DNA from: Telopea speciosissima
Taxonomy: Eukaryota; Streptophyta; Magnoliopsida; Proteales; Proteaceae
Assembly: GCF_018873765.1 (NCBI RefSeq)
Contig: NC_057925.1
Coordinates: 5,219,568-5,283,567, forward strand
Direction of reading: 5' to 3'
Length of the DNA: 64,000 nucleotides
The notes beneath the pieces are model-generated. The model ran no database searches, was not told the DNA's origin, and was given only the letters and a program-made list of their open reading frames with translations. Made by a program: the position numbers and the translations under genes. Below, one piece after another: positions 21,681-32,597 of this stretch. Every line of letters starts with the position of its first letter. Within the stretch, counting starts at the first letter, position 1.

Positions 21681-23087
21681 CTATCTCAGAGAATTAAGCC
21701 CATCAACAAACAAAGAAACAAAGGCATCCATCACCTGTTTGTTGAGAACCAAATCAAACTCAAACCCACCATCTAAATTGGAGCTGTCTTTCACAAACAT
21801 GGCCCCTGTTTTATCAATGGATGTCATCTGCACCTTCTTTGGCCTCCCAAACCCAAAATCTGTCTTGTAATACCCAAACTGTGGCGACCCTGCAGTTGCC
21901 AAATATCGACCCGGCGGCAAATCAAAGTAGTCAGAAACGGTATCCGGCAAGCCTTTCAAAACTCCTTTCTCCATCTCATGAACCGCATCTCCTATCATCT
22001 GTGCTGCCACACCTACTTCTCCACCTCCTCCTCTCATCAAATCAGTCTTATCAGCAATCACCACACAAGGTCTGACGCAATTTCCCAAATATGTTTCTGG
22101 GATTGGAGGGTTCAGCCGAGCCCTGCAATCGACATTAATCCCAAACAGAGTCATATTGTTAGTGTTGGACTCACCCGTTTTTGCTTCTGCTTCAAGCAAA
22201 CAAATCCAAGTGTAAGCGCACATCGCCACCAATCTTGATGGGGGAATTGATCTTCTTGTCTCTGTTTGTTCGTCTTTCTTGTATTGAGCGAAAACCCATT
22301 CCTTGAGTCTCTTACTGTTTGCTTCATTTAGCTCAAACGTAGCTCGAACCATGTTGGGTTGGAGTTCCGAATCCATCGCTCTTAAAATTCGATTCCCAGA
22401 AACTGATTCTGAACCCATTATTCTATCCAACATGTCCATGAACATCTTTAACATGCCATCGTCGTGCTCCTCTGTCACAGTTCTATCCAAGAATGGTAGG
22501 GACTCAGGTAACAGAGATGGAGCTCCTAATTTGGAGATCGAAGACCATGTCCTCATGAAATGGTTGAATCCTCTTCCATCGCAAGAAGAATGGTTACGTG
22601 CTAACGCAATACAGATTCCAGTATTTGGGAAAACTGTAACTTGTATTGCTAAAATGGGGAGAATAGGTCCAGATGTAGACAAGTGAGGCACTAATAGGCG
22701 TGATTCTATGGCGTCTTTTGGATGATTGGAAGAAAGATGATAGAAATCTGCGTCGGACTCAGCAACGGTGAAAGAGACAGAGTCTCCTTCAGTGTAACAG
22801 ATCATAGGCTGATTGGGTTCATGAGGCCACGAGATATTTCCTGATAAAGGGTAGAAGTGGATGAGGGTGGAAGAGAGTGAGTGTTTGAGCTGGGGAAGGA
22901 GAGATTCAGTGAAATGAGATATTGGGTTGGGGAATTCATAGAAATACAGAGTTTCCACTGGTGTTAGTGCTAACCAAAATATATCCAAGAACGAAAGAGG
23001 GTTAGTAGTGCAGGTCGGAGTGACTGAGCCTGGAGGTGGGGCGACTTTGCACTGGTCGAGAACCTTCACTGGTTTGAATGCAGCCAT
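21681..23087 (-). CDS. BAHD acyltransferase 2
   Basis: A single-exon gene of 468 aa. The chosen ATG (complement at 23085-23087) gives MAAFKPVK, aligned with the sisters. The frame is open 52 codons further upstream, but that part translates a GT/G-rich microsatellite and is unlikely to be coding. Motifs: HxxxD as H166-S-S-C-D170, YLGNC, and DFGFG at about 410. It lacks the WPSTPRSLL-type tail of genes 1 and 3 and ends at LNSLR. It is the most diverged copy, with ARNHSSCD where genes 1 and 3 have THLHSICD at the active site, so acceptor choice may differ. Expected role: soluble acyl-CoA-dependent acylation of phenolic glycosides. It looks intact. Confidence 0.9.
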   Translation of the reverse strand: MAAFKPVKVLDQCKVAPPPGSVTPTCTTNPLSFLDIFWLALTPVETLYFYEFPNPISHFTESLLPQLKHSLSSTLIHFYPLSGNISWPHEPNQPMICYTEGDSVSFTVAESDADFYHLSSNHPKDAIESRLLVPHLSTSGPILPILAIQVTVFPNTGICIALARNHSSCDGRGFNHFMRTWSSISKLGAPSLLPESLPFLDRTVTEEHDDGMLKMFMDMLDRIMGSESVSGNRILRAMDSELQPNMVRATFELNEANSKRLKEWVFAQYKKDEQTETRRSIPPSRLVAMCAYTWICLLEAEAKTGESNTNNMTLFGINVDCRARLNPPIPETYLGNCVRPCVVIADKTDLMRGGGGEVGVAAQMIGDAVHEMEKGVLKGLPDTVSDYFDLPPGRYLATAGSPQFGYYKTDFGFGRPKKVQMTSIDKTGAMFVKDSSNLDGGFEFDLVLNKQVMDAFVSLFVDGLNSLR

Positions 23088-23132
23088 GAAGCAGGTGATG
23101 GTCTGAATGAAGCGCCGGGAAACCTTCTGGTG

Positions 23133-23182
23133 TGCGTGTTGTGTGTGTGTCTGTGTGTGTGTGGGGGGAGGGGGGGGGGGGT
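23133..23182. repeat. GT and poly-G microsatellite
   Basis: GTGTGTGT runs followed by a long G run lie about 50-95 bp upstream of the BAHD gene 2 start codon. Confidence 0.85.
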
Positions 23183-23559
23183 TATTGAATATATAATCTA
23201 GCGGAGAATCTTCACGTACGTCCTCACGACTCACAGAGACCACTCATGTGTGACGTATACATCAAGAATACAGAATAGATTCTGATAGATATTGGTAACT
23301 TCCTTGCAACTAACTGGGGCTAGCCTTCTCCTTGAAGGAGGGGTTGAGATTAAAGCAGCAATATATAAATTATAAAGTATAATATCATCAATGGATAAAG
23401 AACGCCAGGGGGTGAATGTTCATGTACGTGAGCATATGTGAACGAGTCAAGAAGAAAGAAAAACATTGGGCCGATACACTTTGAATCGTTGGATGTCACA
23501 CCTGCAAGGTGTCAATATCTCCACCTTGAACTATATTGCAGTGTAACATGGGAGAATTA

Positions 23560-23792
23560 GAGAGGATTTTAATTTGCACGTGAACCTCTGGTCATTTCTA
23601 GGGTTTGGGGGGATTTCATCCTCACAGAGCCAACCGTAAATACATGGGCAGTGACATCTAAGTGTGGTGTATTAGGTAATGCCGACACTTAAGAAGATAA
23701 ATTTCCATTAAGGGGATGTCCCGATCATTTCACGTGCCCTATGTTAGGTTGCAGGGGCATGTGCGTTGCACGGTCGGGTGACGCTCTCTCCC
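23560..23792. repeat. Diverged foldback MITE copy (GGGAAAGAACGC family)
   Basis: The right half (GATCATTTCACGTGCCCTAT ... GGTCGGGTGACGCTCTCTCCC) matches the right half of the element at 61038-61226. The left end is not clear. Confidence 0.45.
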
Positions 23793-24355
23793 TAGTTGTC
23801 AAAATTAAAATCAACCACAGAATCCTTATGGAGAAAGATGTATGGTCCCTTATCAACTTTATCCATAAATGGGTCGTAATGATACTGTTATGAATAAAAT
23901 ATTCCTGCAAACTTATTGGCAGGAATTTATTGCTCACCATGTGATGGCCCCCTCCACAATCGGGCAGAAGGATTGTCTCACCGATACGACCCGTTGTTCG
24001 AGCTTCTCTCATGCACGGGCCAATGAGAGTACGTGCATTGGCATCATCGTGGGAGATTGATTTGGGAAACCTTATCCTTCAAAAAAGAAGTGTTAGACAA
24101 CCATGTTCGGGCTTCTAGAGCTACACGTATGCGTTGGCCAATGGAAACGCATGCATAAGCATCGATTTGGGAGGGATTTTCGTTTTTCCATATGAACAGG
24201 GCAATACTTTCCATGACATTCTCTATGGGAGAGCGTAGCCCCTATGCATGCATGGGGGCCAATGATACCACATGCGTTGGCATCATGGGGGGCAGAATAT
24301 CCATCTTTCATGGGGACGGGGCAATCAATTCACCCCTCTCTATCTTTGAGCGTGG
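23793..24355. repeat. Region with repeated ATGCGTTGGCCAATG-like words
   Basis: Three related segments (about 24005-24055, 24120-24170, 24240-24300) share words like GGCCAATG with GCATCAT or GCATCGAT. They read as decayed copies of one short repeat, not as a gene. Confidence 0.4.
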
Positions 24356-24363
24356 ATGGTAAA

Positions 24364-25018
24364 TAAGGATGTCAACGGATATTCAAAAATCTGTATTTGA
24401 TCCACGTTCGTATCAACTTAAGAAAATCCGAATCCGTTCGAAAACTAATCGGATATGAAAATGATAATCCTCCCTATCTGACCGATTATTATCCAATTCG
24501 TTTAGCAATTCGAAAGTAATAAAATGTTTGAAATATATTTGTGTCTGTCTATCCGATTAAGTTACTTTATTGGATTTTGTTTTCTTAGTTTTATAACTTT
24601 ATAAGTTAAGAAAATGTGATTCTTTTTTTAGATTTTCTATTTGTTTATATATATTGTTTTATGTCCTCTGATATATGGAATCACATGTATATTAAAAAAA
24701 TACAAGATAAAATCAAAAGTAAAAAAGTAAGAAAATCAAAGACTTAAAATAGTAAAAGAAATGGTGGTTGTTGAACTTTCAAGTCTAAACCCTAACCCTT
24801 ATCAACAAAATGGAAATGATATCAACGGATAGTCGAAAATTCGTATTCGATCTGCGTTCATATTCATTTAGGAGAATCCGCATTCAAAAATCACTATTCG
24901 AAAACCATCCAAATCCGTCTAAAAACTAATAGGATATTATCCGAATCTGTTTGAATATAATCGGATACGGATATGATAATGTCATTGTCTGACTGAATTT
25001 GATCTGTTTATATCCTTA
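24364..25018. mobile_element. hAT-type MITE, 655 bp
   Basis: It starts TAAGGATGTCAACGGAT and ends with the inverse GATCTGTTTATATCCTTA. Flanks are ATGGTAAA (24356-24363) and GTGGTAAA (25019-25026), an 8-bp duplication with one mismatch. Near 24820 the start-like sequence ATCAACGGATAGTCGAAAAT recurs internally, so the element may be composite. Confidence 0.72.
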
Positions 25019-25502
25019 GTGGTAAACTCCCCACAGAGAACTTTTTTCCTTATACAGCATTAGTGATTCCTCCCCACACTATACGAGTAGGAAACCCTTC
25101 CCCTTTGAAAAAAAACATATCCTTGATCCCTTAATCAAGAAACACATTTCATCTTTGTTTTCATTCTTCACGTAATAAAGAGAAATCACAACCCTTCCTA
25201 AAACCAAATTCCCTCTTCTATGTCTTCTTCAATTTGTGTCCGATTGAGTTGAATTTTGGAGAGGATATCCCTCTCTTGGTATATATCATATCTACCGATC
25301 TTGATCTGTAAACAAGCTTACTGATTTGGATATTTGTAGTCTACAAAACCTACAACTTGAAAACTATCAGATCTTCAAGGAATGTTTTCTCCTACTTCCC
25401 CCTTTTTTCATTTTGTTGCGCTACAATAAGCAAGCAAACAAAACGAAATGGGAGTATAGCCTTACGAAGCACTAAGATATAGATGTCTAGATTAGTGGGT
25501 GT

Positions 25503-25712
25503 TGTTGGGTATATTTTATAACCCTTCTAATATAAGTTTACTTGAATAAGGAATCAGGCTGTGATGGGCTTCACTGGATAGAACCTATCTAACCTAAAAC
25601 TCTAGTCTTTCCTATAAATACTAGTCAGAGGCAACAACCTGTATTATTCCAAACTTGATATGCAAGTTGTATTACTTTAAACAACCTTGTGCTTAAAACC
25701 TAAACCCTAACA
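25503..25712 (+). mobile_element. Small solo LTR, 210 bp
   Basis: It begins TGTTGGGTATATT, ends ACCCTAACA, and contains CTATAAATAC as a likely TATA box. It is flanked by GGTGT on both sides (25498-25502 and 25713-25717), an exact 5-bp duplication. Size suits a TRIM or small copia family. The last 40 bases resemble both ends of the hairpin at 31433-31677. Confidence 0.72.
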
Positions 25713-25728
25713 GGTGTTTCCTTGAGGC

Positions 25729-25869
25729 CGGCTCAGGTTCACGTACGATAACATTCTCGTACACTCCTAAACCGAACAGATGGAATCCAAAAAATGGGGT
25801 CCACAAAATGGATTCCATCTTGTCTACTTAAAAGCGTATGAAAATGTTTTTATACGTGAACCTGAGCCG
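25729..25869. mobile_element. Palindromic MITE, about 140 bp
   Basis: The ends are inverse copies: CGGCTCAGGTTCACGTA at the left and TACGTGAACCTGAGCCG at the right. The middle also pairs (GGAATCCA / TGGATTCC). It starts only 11 bp after the solo LTR's target duplication. Confidence 0.75.
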
Positions 25870-26769
25870 AACTCTGTTTCAATTCTTTGTCACTCTGACT
25901 CACCTTCCTAAAAACCTAGTGAGTCGAACGAATCAAATTCTGGTTAATCCTAGTTATGATCTTAGGCTTCACTTCATTATCCAATCCATATCCACACCTA
26001 GAAGACCCACATCCTAAACCCAATTATGAATTATGGCACAACTAGTCTCATTAATTAATTCCCCGAAACCAGCTTTCCCTCTCTCTTCTTTAACCCAAAT
26101 ACATAACTCAATTATGACACAACCACCCTTCGTGGAATGAGCCTTTCCACAACAACCCACTGATGATCACCTTTCCCTCTCTCTTCTTGAACCCAAATCC
26201 TACATTATCTTGATACAATCAAATGAGTCTCATTCCACGTCCTTTCTCTTTCTCTCTTCTTTAAACTGTTTTTTTTCTTTCTCAAATTCCAAATTTCCAT
26301 TATTTTAGAATCAAACAGCTTTTCTCGTTTCTTAGTTTGGTTTTTATAAAGATATTTACATTGTCCCTTTGGTAAAAAAAAGCTTGCTTATTGGTTGAAG
26401 CAAAATAAGATAAAAAGTTAGAGAGAAATGTCAAGTTTGACCGGACTCAGCAAGTTTTACTGTGACTCGGATATAAAATCCAAGATTCCAAGTTTATTCC
26501 GGCCCTGACGAATTCAATCCATTTTCTTTCTTTGTTTTTTAATATTAACTAACGAAATCTCCCCTCGACATGGGCGACTGAGTCAAAATCCGATTTTCAA
26601 ACAATGCTTTCTCATTGAAGAAAAACTTTCTCCATATTAATATAAGAAAATGAAATTAATTGCTCTTCTCTTTGGCATATATATATATATTTTTAAAATT
26701 TTGTGACATTTTAAATTTTGGAGGTGTTTGGTATCTTTTATGGCATCTATTTTTATTTAAAAAAGGAAA

Positions 26770-26910
26770 GTAGTTTTTGTCCGGGTCATGTGTCTATCTC
26801 TCTCCTCAAAACAAGGGGACAGAGGTGTCTTTTCAAATGGGGAGGAGAGAGATAAACTCGTGGGAGTGTTGGCATAGGCCACACTCCCGGACGGAGAACT
26901 TTCTCCCTTA
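26770..26910. repeat. MITE-like repeat related to 1000-1145
   Basis: Contains GAGGTGTCTTTTCAAATGGG and the inverse of CCGGGAGTGTGGC. See the entry at 1000-1145. Ends are unresolved. Confidence 0.4.
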
Positions 26911-28327
26911 AAATAAAGGCAAGAGATTGTTGTTTGGTTGTGTAGAGCGGCTAGAGCCTATACCAGTGCAGGGCTGTTATGATCTGGAAAAAAAAAATTA
27001 ACCCGAACCCTAAACCAAATCCGAATATAGATCCGAAACCCAAAGTCGTGGCATCGTGTGCGTTACGGAGTATTGATTTGATGTTTGAACGGGTAGAAGA
27101 TGAAGAAGGAATCCCGGTGGTAACCCGCCGCTTGTCAGCAAAATGACAGATATCTCCCCTGTGCGATTGTGGGATCCATACACGGATGTACAACTCATGG
27201 TAAGGGACCCTAACCTCGTATTAGGTGTTTCTGGTATTATAAATATGTTCGAGTGGGTTCGCTTGCGGAACGAATCGACTTTTAGATGTCCCGACACGAA
27301 GAAAACGAAGATAGAAATCTCAGGTTGATGTACTAGTCGATTGTTGCATCGACCAGAGAATTGTACCACTGTGAATTTTACTCCTAGAGGCGCGGGGCCC
27401 AGTGTTTTGGGTCGGGGATCTCACCGTCACAGCCCGAATACTGGTTTGGAATATTTCTCTCACATTTTTGGACCCATAGGGCCCACTAGATTGGCTAATA
27501 ATGATTAGGTGTCTGCTTATTATATAAATAAAACAAAACTTAACACTAAGAGACAAACAAATAAATGTTAAGTCGGTTAGATGAGATATATGCATTTAAT
27601 TAGTAAAACAATCAAAACTCAAGTGACACATGTATCCTAATTCAACACTAAACCATATGTCTCAACCTAAAACTAACACATATTAGAGTTTATTTAAAAA
27701 CTTCAAATATATCTTCAATCTAATTCCTTCTAATTTAACCGACTCTTATTAAGGTTTAAATAATCAAACCTTATCAAACTTAAGAAACCGACTTACATTA
27801 AAATTTAAATAATCAAGGACTTTATCTAAACCTCACCTACCCACTTACACGATTCTAATCTTTTGAACCAAAACAAAAGAAAATAAGAGGAGGAGAAGAA
27901 AAGAAAGAGAGGCTAATTGAGTAAGGAGAAAAAAGAAAAGAAAAAAAGGAGAAGAAGGAGAAGAAGAAGAAAGGAAGAAGAAGGGGTTGCTAACCTAAGG
28001 TAATATCTTCACCCCTCATCTTCTCTTCAACCTAATTATGTTAGATTCTATGAAACCCATCTTCCTTCCTCATCAAATTGTTCCCCCTAAACCCCTCTCT
28101 TGCCTAATCTTCTCCTAAACCTATGGATTCTTTTAATTTCTTTCTTGAGAGGGAATTGAGTAAACCCATCTCTTGATTCCAACTTCAAGGTAAGCCTGAC
28201 CTTGGTTTTAGATGGTCTCGTTCATAGTAATGATCACACAACAACATCCATGATCAATTGAATGTAGATTCAGCCCAAAACCCCCATTAGAAATTCTGTT
28301 CTCTGCATTTTTGGGGCTGCTGTGCAT

Positions 28328-28513
28328 CTCTGGTCGATGTCCTAGTTGATTGGTTCATCAACCAGAGAATACAAATTCAATTTTTAAAACACTACCATCT
28401 CAGGTTAGTATCTCAGTTGATTGGTTCACCAACCAGAGAATAATTATTTCAATTTTTAGAACACTGCCATCTCAGGTCGACGTCTCGTTTGACTGCCTCA
28501 TCAACCAGAGATG
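28328..28513. repeat. 71-72 bp tandem array, 2.6 copies
   Basis: Units start at 28328, 28399 and 28471, each with CTC(A/T)GGT...GTTGATTGGTTCA(T/C)CAACCAGAGA. A fourth, separate copy of the core lies at about 27318-27362. The small open frame across it is a repeat by-product. Confidence 0.8.
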
Positions 28514-29094
28514 TTGTTTCACTTGTAAACACACCCTAAACCCTGTCCAACTTTACCACGGGATAACCCTAGGATTCCACACTAGTTCTTGACGCTTTTT
28601 AACACCGGATATAGTTAAACATTCGTAGGACTTTATCATTCGCTCGTCAAGTCGCACAGACCACCGACACCGAACAAAACCCAATATCACCATCGCGAAC
28701 ATAACAAGGTGAGTGGGGATAGACAATTGATTTCTTTTTGGGAATGTTTATTTTATTTAGCTACTTTGTTAGGTGTCATGCATATGTATGAGAAATTGTT
28801 CTTATGTATCGTTTGAAACTATTCTATTGATTTATTTTTGTTTATAACATATGGTCTTCTTCTGAATGGATATGGATGTGATGATGGAATGTGTTGAAAT
28901 GTAAATCTCTGCCATGTTAGAATAGATGCCGTAGTCGGCCTGGAAACGAGAGGTATGGTGTGCCGTAGTATGGGATGCGGGACCACTGTACACCTCGTAC
29001 TATGCCATTAGATTGCATATGGCCAGGAATGTCACTCCCTGGTGTTACAACCCCTACCAACAGGGGTCTACGTGTTGGATAGTCCTCCCTAGGG

Positions 29095-29359
29095 AAACCA
29101 GCCGTTACCAATGGAGGTACTAGAACCGGTGATGTTCGATTGAGGACCGGAAAACCAGCGTTACCAACAGAGGTACTGGGAATGGCAATTTTCGATCAAG
29201 GACCAGAACTGTGGTTGAGGACTAAATCTCGGGGTTTGCTGAGTAAACCAACAGTTACCAACGGAGGTACTGGAATCGGCGATTTTCGATTGAGGACCGG
29301 TAAGCCAGCCATTACCAACAGAGGTACTGGGACCAACGATGTACGATTGAGGACCGGGA
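29095..29359. repeat. 57-bp tandem array, four copies
   Basis: Units contain GTTACCAACGGAGGTACTGG and TCGATTGAGGACCGG. The second copy has about 36 extra bases. The array lies inside the probable solo LTR. Confidence 0.8.
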
Positions 29360-30077
29360 CCGAAAAGCTCCCAGCGCAACTTGGGTTTGAAATCACCAAC
29401 GGAAGGGGATGCTACCTAAGGTGTTGCTATAGCACAAACTTAGAGACTTAGGCATTTGTTTGTTAGGTGGAATTAGGATTAAAAATTGAATCTCATGCAC
29501 ATAGGATCTTGCTTGTGAATGCTTGTGTACGTGGTCTATCTTTTACTTGCTGGGCTTAGTGGAGCTCATCCCCGTGGATATCCTTTTTTTTTTTTAGATG
29601 AACATGCAGGTGGAGGTGACTGTGTTGGAGAGGAATTCTTTGAGCCGAGAGATGAGGGAAGAGATAACTATGCTGACTTGGACACGGAGGGGCATGGTCC
29701 CGGTTGTGCGTGTGATTACTGTGTCTTTTCTTAAAAGATGCTATAGACTGAGAACTCTTATTTTTGTGATCTTCTAACTATCCTTTTTGGTGGATGAATT
29801 TCCACTGTTTATATTTTAAAATAGTTGAGTGTTGGCTCGATGGTCATGAACTTGGAAATATTGAGCTGTTGGAACTTTCAATGTAAATAATATGTATAAA
29901 ATTTATAGCACTTTACTTTCCCTGCATTCTGATCAATGTAACACGTGTTATCTTGAAATTGTGTTGTGCTTGTGACGTGTATTTACAGCATCTGGATCCT
30001 GGTGGTCTCCGAATATGTCGGGTATTCGGGTCAGCCGTCAAATCCTCCCAGGGGGTGGTTTCGGGTGTGACAAGGGG

Positions 30078-30216
30078 TCAATGAGAGTGCATATAGGGGC
30101 ATCAACATAGATACGATTTTTGATTTCATGGGGTCATAGCGGTAATTTCGTGTTCTCCTTTGTCTAGGCATAGGAGCCATGCGACATTGCGACCAGGTAG
30201 CTAGCGTTCATTTCCC
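30078..30216. repeat. Right half of a split GGGAAAGAACGC-family MITE
   Basis: It ends GCGACCAGGTAGCTAGCGTTCATTTCCC, matching the right arm of the 61-kb copies. The left half appears to lie at about 26926-26974, across the LTR. Confidence 0.5.
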
Positions 30217-30447
30217 TTAAAAGGCTAAAAATTAATTGGAATAACACAAAAAACATAAATAACCCATTTATGTATCATAGCCAAAAATAGTTTTTTGCCA
30301 TTTATACAGACTACTTAATAAGCACGTGGTCATAACTCCCAATACCAAGGGTAGAAACATCATTTCCTCCTTTAATTATAAAGACAGGTCAAGACCCTCC
30401 TCTTCCTCCTTCTTTTTCTTCTTTCCTACAACCTCACCCCACCAAGA

Positions 30448-30770
30448 CTTAGTAAATTTGAGAACGACAATCAAATGTGTATGGATACATACGGGAATTA
30501 AACGGTTTAAACGACAATAAAATTTTGAAAATCTGGCATAATAAGACACGTACGACAATGATACGGTACATGTTTAATTTTTTTTTTGGTAATGAAAGCT
30601 ACGTGTTTAATCCGCGTGTTTAATACGTATGCTCTATAAGCAAAAATACAGGCATAAATTCACAATATATAGCAAACATTCATCACCTAATAAACAAGAT
30701 AATAGCATATAGACAGTAATTTTATCTAAAAGAAACCCTATCAAAATATCAATAATAGTATCTCATAAAA
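30448..30770. mobile_element. Truncated relative of the 33842-34832 hAT element
   Basis: It starts CTTAGTAAATTTGAGAACG, like the CTTAGTTAGTAAGTTCGGG end at 33842. Both also share ATTCATCACCTAATAAACAA at about 30679 and 34050. The right terminus was not found. Confidence 0.5.
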
Positions 30771-30965
30771 ATAAAAAAAATAACACATAATGTGTTTTAG
30801 AACTTATATGATTTCTTATTTCCATGGAATTCAACAGCAACAAACGGAAACTAACATTTCCAGCTTAGGGCCTCTTCGGTATCACTTTTCATTTTCATTT
30901 TGGCCTATTTAAAAAAAAATCATTACTAAAATTCATTTTGATCAAAATTGAAAACTGTTTGGTAA

Positions 30966-32460
30966 CTACCAAACACGATAGATTGTAGAATAAAAAATGA
31001 ATTTGGTAACTACCAATGTGTAAATAATTTTCACAATAGATACATGAAGAAATTCTCCCATAACCCATCTTCTTTCCCAAATCAACTCAAACAAAGAATA
31101 CGAAGGAAAATAAAACCCAGTTATATAGAATTGATTTTTTTTTCCTGGATTTGATTCTTTTATTGTTTGATTATGTTTTTTGAATTGAAATAGAGCAATT
31201 GCAGAAAAAGCCATCAAGGGATCTTCCATATAATTATCCCCAGATGATGTTTTCGTCACCAATGGTTCTTTCCAAGCGACCGAGACCGCACTCTCAAACG
31301 CCCAGGAACGAACATCTTGCTTCCAAGGCTCGGTTTCCCATTGTATGAAGCTTGTGCAGTTTGCAAGAACATCAAACTCCACCATTTCGATATTCTCCCT
31401 GACATTCACAAACTTAACCAACCGTGGATTCATGTTAGGGTTTAGGGTTTAAGCACAAGGTTGCTTAAAGCATTACATAAATACCCTTACAACGATGACG
31501 ATGGAAGGTGCTAGAATTGGGTTTATGAACTTGCGGCAGAAGTGTACGTGTTAAGTGCTCGGAGGAGAGAGACATGAAGAGTAGTATGGCTCTATGTGAA
31601 ATTATGAAAAAAAACTAAGGACAGAAAAGGAACCTTGTGCTTTAAGCAACCTTGTGCTTAAACCCTAAACCCTAACAATCGTTGCTGAAGTTGATACAGC
31701 TAATGTAGTCTTGAGTCATTCTCAGAATTCCGATTAAGCTCCGCCCGTTCCACTGACTGGAATTCCAATGCTTGACTTCATCTGAACAATTCATGATAGT
31801 TGCAGTCAAGCAACACATGATGTATATTTGCTGCAGTGGTTTTCGATTTTGCTGCGAGAAATTTTTTCCAGGAGCTGGATTGTTTTCGGTTTCCCAAGAT
31901 GTTAATCTAAGACTTATTCAGAGTTCATCGTTGCCTCCAAGCTTTTTGTTTGGTATTGCAGTGTTGGAGGGAATATCATAACTCTCCCAAAGGACGATAG
32001 ACCTATTTGAATGGATTTCTCTAAGGGCAAAGTTTCCAGGTCATCAAGCATTGCAACCATACTATTACTCGACATATATAGTGAATCATTTGTATTGCAA
32101 ATGACATTTTGTTTCCCATCTAAAAGAACAAGATTACCCTTGAACTCAATTTTCTCCTCAGAAGTAAAATTGATAGACCCAGAGATCTCCCATTCGTTTA
32201 AATTCAGAATCAGAGGACCATAAGAAACATGACTACAGGGTCCACTAACTTTCTCCAAACCCCAAGTAGGGAATCTAGTATTCTCTCAAAAACAGCATGT
32301 TTAGGAGCAAACAGAGCATACTGAAATTTCTCCAAAAAATCGTGGACATGTTCGTTCCTCACACAACCCAGTTGCTTTGTACACCTTGCGACAGCTTAGA
32401 GAGCATCTCCAAACATACATTTTAGAGCTTTTGGACATAATGAGCACCAAAGAGAGGGCG
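30966..32460 (-). pseudogene. Remnant of an unrecognised protein-coding gene
   Basis: Two open minus-strand stretches, 32258-31914 (114 codons) and 31433-30966 (155 codons), read like real protein rather than random sequence. The first has WEISGSINFTSEEKIEFKGN and VICNTNDSLYMSSNSMVAML. The second starts MNPRLVKFVNVRENIEMVEF. Sequence to 32460 also looks coding, but with frameshifts. The pieces are separated by the hairpin element at 31433-31677, so they may not belong to one gene. The first stretch loosely recalls plant CTC1 (telomere CST complex), but this is a weak impression and not a call. Confidence 0.35.
31433..31677. mobile_element. Hairpin element with telomere-like ends
   Basis: The left end TGTTAGGGTTTAGGGTTTAA continues to about 38 bp, and the right end is its near-perfect inverse (...TTAAACCCTAAACCCTAACA). 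Length is 245 bp. The ends match the 3' end of the solo LTR at 25503-25712, so this could be an inverted pair of LTR ends rather than a classical MITE. No target duplication was found. It abuts the ATG of the 155-codon minus-strand stretch. Confidence 0.65.
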
Positions 32461-32597
32461 GCCACAAGAATAATACTATTAGAATGTGAGAAGGCGAGAG
32501 ATAATGGAAGGGAGTGTAAAGACTTTTTGAGTAGTTAAATTAAAGGTTTGTTTTGCTTGATATGTATCAGCTATCAGATTAGATGGGGGGAAGAATG

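Larger units (their letters stand above)
26975..30072 (-). mobile_element. Probable solo LTR, about 3.1 kb (Tekay/Del-like)
   Basis: On the minus strand it starts TGTCACACCCGAAACCACCC, a typical start for LTRs of plant Tekay/Del chromoviruses, and ends ...GATCATAACA. Outer flanks are AGGGC (26970-26974) and AGGGG (30073-30077), four of five matching. Sequence on the two sides looks like the two halves of a GGGAAAGAACGC-family MITE, which supports these borders. The interior has no retroviral genes, two tandem arrays and a purine-rich block at 27880-27990. If not a solo LTR it could be a large non-autonomous element. Confidence 0.5.

Noticed and set aside
23088-23243. 52-codon N-terminal extension of BAHD gene 2
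   Set aside because: It translates a GT/poly-G microsatellite and has no counterpart in the sister genes; the MAAFKPVK start is preferred.
31434-31676. Possible interstitial telomere repeat (TTTAGGG)n
   Set aside because: Only about two units on each side and arranged as inverted ends of a hairpin element; not a telomeric array.
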